From: Atkinsonella hypoxylon
Lineage: Eukaryota; Ascomycota; Sordariomycetes; Hypocreales; Clavicipitaceae
DNA length: 64,000 bases
Direction of reading: 5' to 3'
Assembly (NCBI GenBank): GCA_000729835.1
Contig: JFHB01000002.1
Coordinates: forward strand, 372,001-436,000
Under the pieces are notes generated by a model. It worked only from the letters and a program-made list of their open reading frames with translations, ran no database searches and was not told the DNA's origin. Both the position numbers and the translations under genes were made by a program. Below, piece by piece: positions 56,089 to 64,000 of the stretch (position 1 is its first letter; each line of letters starts with the position of its first letter).

Positions 56089-58947
56089 TCAAACCACCAT
56101 GATGCTATCTCCCTCTCCATCTTGCAGTTGCTTCATCTGCACATCGCTTGCATCAAAGGGCGCAAGGCTGTCCATCTCCTGCAGGGTATATTCCACCAAG
56201 TAACTTTCATCAACTAATTCTTCCATGCGTTTGTAATGACGCTCCGTGTATACTCGCAACCCCTGGAGCACGTCATTCAAGCTCTGCTGCCCTCGACCAC
56301 CCCTCACTGACAGATTGGATAACCTGGAAGCAGGATAGCTTCGAACTAGTGTCCACAGAATTCGCTGAGCAACCGGTGCTGTTCTGGCGTTGGTATTCCA
56401 GTCTCGCAGTCTCAAAAGCAGCAAGAAGATCTGCTCATCCGACAGACTTCCTAGAACCTCGTCAATTGCCTTGAGACCACATAGACTGCCCTCATCGGGT
56501 GTACTACTGGTAACAACCGAAGTGAACAGGCTCAATAAACGACCAGGGTGATTCAGCTGGAGCGCGAGAGTGATGGCCTCTCTGTAAGACCCAGCGTAGA
56601 TATGGTTTTCCAATTCTTGCTGCTGCTCAATCATCTTCAGCGCCGCCTGTGATGCAGCAGCCTGCGTCTCTGCTGTGGTATCCTTCCAAAAAGTGACGGT
56701 GGAATCACCACTTCCAGATGCGATGGTGTTGGTCTCCGGGTGGACTGCCACCGCCCAGACCCTATCCTCGTGGTTGTCCAAAGTACATGAAACTTCACCT
56801 GAATTGGCATCCCAGATCTTGACAAGTCCATCACCAGCGGCGGATACGAATTGAACTGGTTTCCTCGACTGCTCCTGTTTGGCTGGCATCTTCAGCCAAG
56901 CGACCTTCAAGACACTATTTGAATGGCCTTCAAAGGTCCTGATACATGTGTAATTAGACAAACTCCAGAGTTTCACGCTTTTGTCACCACTGCCTGTTAG
57001 TATCACGCCCTTGCCGGTGACAGGGCCGTCATCCCCTTGCATAGTCGGCATCTGAGCTGGAGAAAATTGGATAGACCAGACACCTCGTTTATGGCCACGC
57101 AGAATACCCTGAACTTCACCTTCCTCAACTGACCATATCTTGACAGTTTTGTCCTGAGACGCCGATGCGAATAATGTATTAGAGTGATGAATATTGATGG
57201 CATTGATATCTTTTTCATGGGCCTTGCGTGTGAAATGAGCTCGTGCTTTGGTGCCTTGCTGCTGTGGTTGAGATGGTATGTCCCACTTTTTGATCGTTTG
57301 ATCTTGTGAACCAGTAATGAGGAATGCAGGAGGATGCTCCAGGGGACTGTTTCGAGCAGGCGAGCCTTCAGAGGGAGTGGTTTTGGGCAGAGCAACAGCT
57401 CCCAGAGACTCGGCATGGCCTGAGAATGTGGCCCAACACACATACGAGTTCTTGGAAGGATCAACTCTCCAAAGTCGTGCAGTGTTGTCTTTAGCCCCTG
57501 TGGCTATCCAATGTCCCGACCAGTCGATGTCCAAAGATATAACAATATCGTCGTGCCCTCTCAGCAATGCGACATCCTGACCAAAGTACGGCTTGGTTGT
57601 GGATTCAAATGAAGTTGATAGCTCCGCATCCTGAGTGTCTTCAGCTACTGAGATCAACCGTACGTCCTCAGAATTGGTTGCCAGGGCCATGAGTGACCTG
57701 TTCGGGAGTAGATACCCAAGATCAATGATTTCATCATGAGTGCCAGAAATTCGGCGGAAAGGCTCAGGCACGTCTAAAGACTGCGCTTCGTCTTTGGAAG
57801 GCGTTCGATAGAATGCAAGGGTATGGTCAGCTTGAACGCAGAGTATAAAAGGCAGACCTTGACGATAAATTCCAGCTACAATCCCTTCTTCTTCGCTCTT
57901 TTCCGACTGTGCTGGGCTGAGTTCCTTGCCAGAATCAGTATCCCAGATGCGCAAGCAGCCACTTGCTCCAGCGGAGAATGTCAGAAGGCCTTTGTCCAAA
58001 AACCCGACGGTTTCCACAAGCTCGAGACAGGGCACAACCCTTCGGATTTTCCACGACTTCGTGTCCCACCAGATGATAGTCTTGTCTCTGCTAGCACTGA
58101 CGAAAGCATGCTGCTCGGGGGAGTAGTCGATCCCTTGAACATCGGAGACGTGCGAATCGAGATTGGCAATGCATCTACGATTATGTAGATCCCATACCCG
58201 GACTTTTCCATCCTGACTGCCCGAAGCAAGACGGAAGTTGATAGTGGTTTCGCCATCGCCCGCGCCGTCAGGATAGTTGTTTGTCGCTGCGCTCCGCTTT
58301 CCCTTACACGAGTGATTCTGGTCGGATTCTCTGCCAGCTACTTCGAAAAAATGCAAAGCTGAAACAAGAACAGACGGGCCACGGAAAGTATGTGTCACGT
58401 AACCGCCAGCAATGTCCCAGACTTTGATCGTGCCGTCTGTTCCACCAGTCGCGAGCAGCGTGCTGGTGCGATCGACAGCCACGACAACGACAGGGGTGCT
58501 GTGCGGCTTGAGTGTCCTCACGAGAGAAGCCTCTATTCTTTTCTCGTCCAAAGAGCGCTTCAGGGCAATTATTCTCATGGAGAGCGATCGGGAGCAAATG
58601 ATGAGATGCGAGGCAGAGGGCGTTACTGCATTCCACCACACCAGTCAGCGGCGCGCCTAGAAGTAGAGAGTGAAAGAAACCTACGAGCCAAGGTGGTTAT
58701 CATCTCGCCATCCTGGATGAGACGTCAGCATATTATCTTGAGATCAAGGCTTTGAAGTGGAACATCATACACCCTCAATCTGGGCAAGATGGTTGCCGTT
58801 GGCGGGGTTGGTAAGAATTGCATCTTCACCAAGGGTCGATGCCAAAATCTGCGCCCCATTGTCGATGGCGATGGCGCCGCCCGTGAATATAGGGCGTATA
58901 ACATGCTCAACGTCAAAAGTCGTCTTCAATGGCTGCTTGGTGGCCAT
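56089..58947 (-). CDS. UTP13: U3 snoRNP (SSU processome) WD40 protein Utp13 / TBL3
   Basis: A 913-aa nucleolar protein of the UTP-B complex, needed for 18S rRNA processing. Three exons fit: 58771-58947, 58685-58712 and 56089-58625. The introns are 58 and 59 nt, and the middle exon is only 28 nt (DGEMITTLA…). Many WD40 repeats cover about residues 50-680 (LLATGGTDGTIKVWD, RLASGSQDGKVRVWD, FVSASRDKTIIWWD, ILTGSGDKSVKLWS, IASGSGDSTVTFWK). The C-terminal ~170 residues form the Utp13 domain (ENHIYAGSYREAITLALQLN, VRSYPASRLSNLS), diagnostic for the family. The ATG at 58947 begins MATKQPLKTTFDVEHVI, typical of Utp13. It is divergent from the membrane-protein gene, with a 381-nt gap that is likely a shared promoter. 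Confidence 0.93.
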
Positions 58948-59328
58948 GGTTGAAGATGGGAGCTGCTGAAGTTGGCAATCTGGGAAATCTCGAAAGCATG
59001 GAAACTTTTTTCCGCCCGTAATCCCAGACATAAGTGCCCAGCCCAGGCCTGATGTCTGGTCCACACCCACTGTACGCTCACTGTATACCAACTGTACATA
59101 CGCTGTACGTCCATCGTAAGCTATCAAGGACGCCCTGGCACTCGGACATCTCCACCCCACCCACTCACTGTATCTGCTTACCTATGTTGTCTTCGAGGCA
59201 TCTTGGCTCTTGACTCTTGACTCTTGACTCTTGACTGACAACCTTTGCTTTTTTGGACGCTTCGCGTCAACGCAAATTCGATTTCCAACATATGATGATA
59301 GCGCCACTACTGCCTCGAAACCGCAATC
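58948..59328. promoter_or_regulatory. bidirectional intergenic region between UTP13 and the membrane-protein gene
   Basis: 381 nt between divergent ATGs. It contains CACTGTACG/CACTGTATAC-like repeats near 59075-59110 and the 7-nt repeat at 59207-59234. The promoter role is inferred from gene orientation. Confidence 0.4.
59207..59234. repeat. 7-nt repeat CTCTTGA
   Basis: Four perfect tandem copies of CTCTTGA in the divergent promoter region. Confidence 0.9.
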
Positions 59329-61106
59329 ATGGGCATGCACGGGCCACTGACGGCTCAGGCCCTGGTACGTCTGCGAGCTTCCCTCCCGCCCAATACACCT
59401 GGCACTGACTGACCTCGTCAAAGGGCCGGTCACCATATGACGAGGTTGTGGATGGTGAAGGACAGGATGACAGCCGTCAACCACCGCAACAATACGACCA
59501 TCGTGGTCGACCCATCAACCCGGATACTAAGCGTATAAATCGGGACATCATCAGGGCACACAACGAAGTCATGCTCGTGATAGGAGTCGCGGAGCCTGAG
59601 AATCCCTTTTCAGGACCCGAAGTTGAGTCGCAGCGTCGTCATGAATCACACGAAGAGGCGATAGGTCTGCGTCTGGGTTCAGCAGCCAGGACTTGCGTCG
59701 AGGCTGTAGGCATATTTGGCGTTCACGGACTTCGGCAGCGCATTCTGGTCAGTTCACTACTTGTTGCTATTTTACGGAACCCCAGCCCAACTAATCTGCA
59801 AGCCAGATCTACAAGAGATATGCCCATACCCCCTTTTGGGGTTTATTCAATCAAGCCCGGGTAGACTCCTTCTTCACTCAAAGTCTTCTTGCTGGCGTGC
59901 CAACAAGCTGGCTCCTTCATTATTTAGAGCGGCAAGTAGGTTCATTATGGCTGGATGGCAGCAAAGAAACTGCTCGGCGCATGTAAGCACGAATATTAGT
60001 AAGTCCTTTTGTGAGGAAGATGCTGACTAAATCTCAGCGTACATGAACTTTGGTCGTACTTCAAAGTTCACTTGGAACTATATGTTGCTCTACAGAGAAT
60101 GGGAATCATATCGAGGAAGTTCTGGTTGCCCCAACCGAGCTTCTTCGTTCCCTTTTCTGAATCGTCGCCAATGCCCGCTCCTCCACCGCTGCAGGACTAT
60201 ACTCTGCCATCTATACTGCGCTGGGTTGGAGGCGCTCTCGTTTCTTCCATCCCAATCTTGGTCTGGATGATGTCACAGCGCATGATGCGAGACTGGCGTC
60301 CGCAAATATGGTCGCAGATCTATCGACGACTGCCCAATACCGTCTTTCATCGTAAAAAGCTTCCCCCGGCTGCACCGCCTCCACCTCCTCCGCCGCCTCC
60401 GCCGCTACCTCCTCCTCCTGAGACTACGATTCCGATTCCTTCGACCGGCGCACCAGGTACCACAGACACCAGCCCTGTGACGAACCAAGGGGAAGTAGAA
60501 AGCCTGAATGGCCCGCCGCTCAGGCCAAGAGATGAAATTGGCATGATAAACCCATCTGGTCAAGAGACTCTACGCCCGGCAAGTCTCGTTCCTATTAGAG
60601 GAGATGAATACCTCAGTGACGATGAAGATAACGAAGGAGTAAGCGCCACTCTAATAAGTTTTGACGTGGAGGCCTCAGAATCTCAGGATGCCCCTCCGGG
60701 CCTCTGGTCAGCGGAGCTGCGACCCAGCACTGGTCAAGATTCGCGACCCAGTGGCACTTCTCAGCCCGTATACATGGATACTTTGCTCACGCACCTCCCT
60801 CCCTTGATAGCCTCGCATCTGTTCGCAGACTCCGTCACTCGAATCCTGATGTCTCCCTACGAAGCCACGGCTCTGCGTCTTATCGCACGAATGTTTCGCC
60901 TGCGCCAGGGCTTACCTTGCGGGGACATCCTTGATGTGAATATGCTGAGTGGTGTTACAGGCATTTTATGGGTTAACTTCCTTGGCACTGAACTTCTGCA
61001 TATCACTCTTGCGAGTGAAGTCTGGGCAGCATTTGCACTCATTTCTCAATGGTATCATGTAACGGAAGAGGAGTGGAAAGAAGACAAAGACGGGAAAGAT
61101 GGTTGA
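59329..61106 (+). CDS. Unrecognised fungal membrane protein with a polyproline linker
   Basis: A 534-aa protein from four exons: 59329-59364, 59424-59747, 59807-59982 and 60038-61106. The introns are 59, 59 and 55 nt with agreeing phases; the last has a GCTGACTAA branch. The N-terminal half is charged (YDHRGRPINPDTKRINRDII), then has an aromatic stretch (RYAHTPFWGLFNQARVDSFF, LEYLERQVGSLW-like) and one likely membrane segment at about residues 233-255 (LRWVGGALVSSIPILVWMM). A run of about fourteen prolines with one Leu follows near residue 290. An acidic, disordered linker leads to a hydrophobic C-terminal region (SGVTGILWVNFLGTELLHIT). I do not recognise the family. Domain order suggests an organelle or ER membrane protein with a cytosolic linker; that is inference. 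A short hydrophobic frame just downstream might belong to it. Confidence 0.75.
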
Positions 61107-61139
61107 TGGCCCTGAAAGGAGGGTCAAGCCATTGCGGTA

Positions 61140-61358
61140 ATGGAACAAGATAAATTTGATGTTGCCATACTTTTCGCACAGCGAATTGTATTGTACACTA
61201 CAGCGTTTTCATCCGTACTGGTTTGTATTTTAGTAGCATTTAGCTTGCCACTCTTCTCAAAGTCTGTGAACGACTCCCTTCTCGTGAAAATCAGAGCTCG
61301 ATTCCCGCGTTCGCCCTATACTAAAGCCAAGTTTTTGGTCGTAGAAGAAACGGGCTAG
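61140..61358 (+). CDS. possible small single-pass membrane protein (72 aa) or extra exon
   Basis: An ATG frame of 72 codons, 34 nt after the stop of the upstream membrane-protein gene. It holds one hydrophobic segment (IVLYTTAFSSVLVCILVAF) and a basic C-terminal part (KIRARFPRSPYTKAKF). It could be a separate small gene, an extra C-terminal exon of the preceding gene if an unseen intron removes its stop, or chance. No clear splice pair was found. Confidence 0.3.
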   Translation: MEQDKFDVAILFAQRIVLYTTAFSSVLVCILVAFSLPLFSKSVNDSLLVKIRARFPRSPYTKAKFLVVEETG

Positions 61359-61944
61359 TATCAGAAAAAGAAGTAAAGAGAGCATGATCCGAGATTGAGG
61401 CCTACACTAGTTTGCTTCTATTGGGTTCTGGGAAAAGAGGCACTGCCCCCTGAGCAGTAGCTGAGGCTGAAATTGCAGTAACACCTTCATAGGCATTTTG
61501 GTTGCGGATTGGGCGGCAAGAGAATGATCATGTGCTCAGGGAGCAATATGTTCATCATGACTGAACCACTTTCAGGGCTTCAGTATGTTTTCTTTGCTGG
61601 ATTCAAGGCCGGAACGAGATGCCCGCCGGGCTTTATATAAACTGAGCTGTGGAAAGTATGCATATCATATTTGCGATATGACGATTCATGGTCCAGCTCA
61701 TCCCGAAGGCGTGGGCATACACCGTTACAATGCGATTGCCACCAACGATCATCGGACCTCCATTATTCCTCAAACAGTTGCTCGGAGCGCTACCAGGGCC
61801 AGAGTCAGGAGCATGGCTTTCTTAATACTGCGAAATGGAAGTTATTGTCAAAGCATGTGACTGCGGCAACGCTTCAGACTCTAACAGCTCAATGTTCATA
61901 GACTTCAAGAGAGTCAGACAGCTGTAATACCTTTCACCACCAGC

Positions 61945-62214
61945 TCAGATAACAAAATGAGTCTGTCCGTTCAGGTGCCATTTCGTCCGAGTAGCTTGGA
62001 GTTTGTGGTATGGGTACAACTTGGCTAATGGGTCTCCATAGAGTCGTTGACTACATGACGAGATGGTGCTGGACCTATCACTTCTGTCTGGGCTGGGTGT
62101 TGGTTCATCCGCTGGTGGAGAAGTCAAGTATGATGATGGGCCGTGCCAAGAAGTTGAGAAGGGTTTTCTGAGACCTATCGTAGTACGAATGAACTCTTGA
62201 AAGAAACTTCTCAT
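61945..62214 (-). CDS. possible small protein (89 aa), unrecognised
   Basis: A frame from the ATG at 62214 to the stop at 61945. It begins MRSFFQEFIRTTIGLRKPF, an amphipathic basic N-terminus that could be a mitochondrial presequence. A Ser/Pro-rich middle (SPPADEPTPSPDRSDRSS) leads to a basic tail (KLQATRTKWHLNG). Composition is protein-like, but there is no family match I recognise. It starts 162 nt beyond the MCM5 stop on the same strand. Confidence 0.3.
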   Translation of the reverse strand: MRSFFQEFIRTTIGLRKPFSTSWHGPSSYLTSPPADEPTPSPDRSDRSSTISSCSQRLYGDPLAKLYPYHKLQATRTKWHLNGQTHFVI

Positions 62215-62375
62215 GTCTCGTGTGACCAATCATGAATGTTGATATCGAAGCTCATATACCGGTGCGCCCCGAAGCACTCCTATCTACATTTCCGTACTCA
62301 CAATGCTTCATACCCTCCCAAGTTCATTACGAATTTGCCGACAACGGAAAAGTCAAGAATACGTTCATGTGACAA

Positions 62376-64000
62376 TCAGGCCCCATGTCGGTAAACTTGT
62401 GCGCCTGAGTTTCTGAACATAATCGTGTCTCTTCGCTGCAAAACCATAAGGGCTCGGTTCAAACCCTGCTCACTGTACCCCTTACCTTCGACCATTTCCC
62501 GCCTCAATGTAGCCAGACTAGTGCTCCAACCAATTGGTAACCGGCGTTTTAATTCAAGCTCAAGACGATTTACTTCCTCGTTCAGCTCGCGGTTTCCTTG
62601 ATTGCTGCCTTGATTGACGGCATCCATGGTTGAGCAAAGGAAAAGACGGATAGCTTCGTCAACGTGCTCCTCCGTGGCAATAGGTGAGAGCGTCAACTTT
62701 GCGAGAGACTCGGTAATACGAACAATAGCTTCTAATTGACGGACAGTGATGGGAATGGATGAGCGAGTGTTGGCTTCCATTTCCGCAGCGTGAACCTGTC
62801 TTCGGATAGATACAAAGTGCGATGAGAGTTTCTCTGCTGCCTCAGGGCTAAGTCGAGGTGCACAGCGCCTAGAGTATAGTTAGTTCATTTGTTAGATTTA
62901 GGGAGAGATTTGGCGAAAAGACATACGTTTTGCAGTATGTGATATATCTTCGCATCTTCTCGGGGGATATTTCGGACTCAACGACCTCTTCAGCACCCCG
63001 TCCATCCATGTGTATGCCCATGACGTGCCTCGCAATTCTTTCATCCTTCTCCCGTGTATGCTCATCCTTGACAATGAAAATCATATCGAAACGGGACAAG
63101 ATTGTAGTCTGGAAGTCAATATTCTCTCCAGGAGTCTTCATGTCATCGTAACGTCCGAAAATAGGATTAGCTGCAGCCAAAACGGAAGTCCTCGCATTGA
63201 GAATCGTTGTGATACCTGCTTTAGCAATCGAAATAGTCTGCTGCTCCATGGCTTCGTGGATCGCAACGCGATCCTCGTCTCTCATCTTGTCGAACTCGTC
63301 GATACAGACAACTCCACCATCGGCGAGCACCATGGCTCCGCCTTCCAAATAGAATTCTCTCGTCGACTGATCTCTCTGTACAGATGCTGTCAAACCAGCT
63401 GCTGAAGAACCCTTGCCAGAAGTGTAAATGGAGATGGGAGCTGCCTTTTCTACAAACTTCAAGAGCTGCGACTTAGCTGTTCCAGGATCACCAAGTAGAA
63501 GCACGTTAATATCACCTCTCAGCCTCATTCCATCAGGTAAAATCTTTTTCGATCCACCCAACAACAAACACAGAATGGCCTTCTTGATGTCTCTATTACC
63601 ATAGATTGAGGGCGCAATGCAGTCTGCCATCATGTTGTAAAGATCTGGCCGCCTGCTCAGTTCGAGTAATTCTTGTTCTTCCTCCTCTGAGAACGCGTTA
63701 GAGCCCTTGCCGGATTGATCCAAGTCCGTTTGAATTCCCACGGCTCTTAAGTAGGGCGTTCGAATCGCAACTGCACCATTGGTGGATGAGTTTTTGGATG
63801 CCTTGTTCTGGTAGATAGAAAATATTCCCATAACTGTACACCTTGAGCCCGGTACAACACGATTTGTTAAATATCTGTCGGCAGAAATGAGAACATGTCT
63901 GGGCAGCTCTCCTACGGGTACCTGATCAGGTGCCTCTTGAAGTTTGATGATCTGTTGGTCGACAAATTGAGATTTTTCGTGCATGACAAAGTATGGATCC
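62376..64000 (-). CDS. MCM5: DNA replication licensing factor Mcm5, C-terminal part (cut by right edge)
   Basis: A subunit of the MCM2-7 replicative helicase. The gene runs off the right end, so about the N-terminal third is missing. Visible exons are 62927-64000 and 62376-62868, separated by a 58-nt intron with a CTAACTATAC branch region. The first visible residues, [16 protein letters not shown], continue into [20 protein letters not shown], which are Mcm5-specific. AAA+ motifs are Walker [12 protein letters not shown], Walker [13 protein letters not shown], sensor 1 VLAAANP and the arginine finger LSRFDMIF. The C-terminal winged-helix part ends [18 protein letters not shown]. No intein or disruption is seen. 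Confidence 0.95.

Larger units (their letters stand above)
61107..62375. other. intergenic region with two weak small frames
   Basis: Between the membrane-protein gene (+) and MCM5 (-). It includes the two low-confidence small frames listed separately and no repeats of note. Confidence 0.4.

Noticed and set aside
1..64000. CRISPR arrays, bacterial-type operons, rRNA genes or intact transposons
   Set aside because: No spaced direct repeats, no rRNA-like sequence and no intact transposase or reverse transcriptase frame were seen.

Overview
This 64 kb window is nuclear DNA of a filamentous ascomycete. The evidence is many spliced genes with 47-133 nt introns, GT-AG ends and CTAAC-type branch sites, fungal gene families (PPS1, CTK1, LOC1, ATG18, a PPM2/TYW4 fusion protein), and no operons. 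Protein style and the many CCTAGGTA / TTCCGTAC intergenic motifs suggest a Hypocreales-like (Sordariomycete) fungus; that placement is an inference.

Layout. 0.7-6.5 kb: an MFS transporter (-), a glycine-zipper protein (+) and an unrecognised three-exon protein (-). 6.5-9.5 kb: gene-free, with an AT-rich relic and a 7-nt minisatellite. 9.5-16 kb: a phenol-hydroxylase-type FAD monooxygenase and a Ulp1-type SUMO protease (both +). 16-22.8 kb: a 6.9 kb gene desert with homopolymers, microsatellites and clustered CCTAGG palindromes. 22.9-23.8 kb: an RGS-domain protein (+). 25.4-34.5 kb: wybutosine synthase TYW4/PPM2 (-), divergent from autophagy gene ATG18 (+), which converges on phosphatase PPS1 (-). 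34.5-42.2 kb: a decayed region with a broken, partial copy of N-acetyl-glutamyl-phosphate reductase (the second half of ARG5,6), AT-rich relic sequence, a tiny secreted protein gene (55 aa, -) and a 9-nt minisatellite. 42.2-45.8 kb: the CTDK-I kinase CTK1 (-). 47.6-64 kb: a dense housekeeping block with an alpha/beta hydrolase (+), LOC1 (-), a 4EHP-type eIF4E (+), SAD1/USP39 (-), UTP13 (-), an unrecognised membrane protein (+), and MCM5 (-), cut by the right edge.

The genes do not form one pathway. Several act in RNA biology and ribosome assembly (LOC1, UTP13, SAD1/USP39, CTK1, TYW4, eIF4E), as expected for a housekeeping stretch. I found no biosynthetic cluster, CRISPR array or intact transposon. 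The most unusual items are the ARG5,6 pseudogene fragment, the small secreted protein gene, a GC-AG intron, a 15-nt microexon, and the palindrome-rich desert. Exon borders were read by eye from splice signals and reading-frame continuity; none was checked against transcripts.
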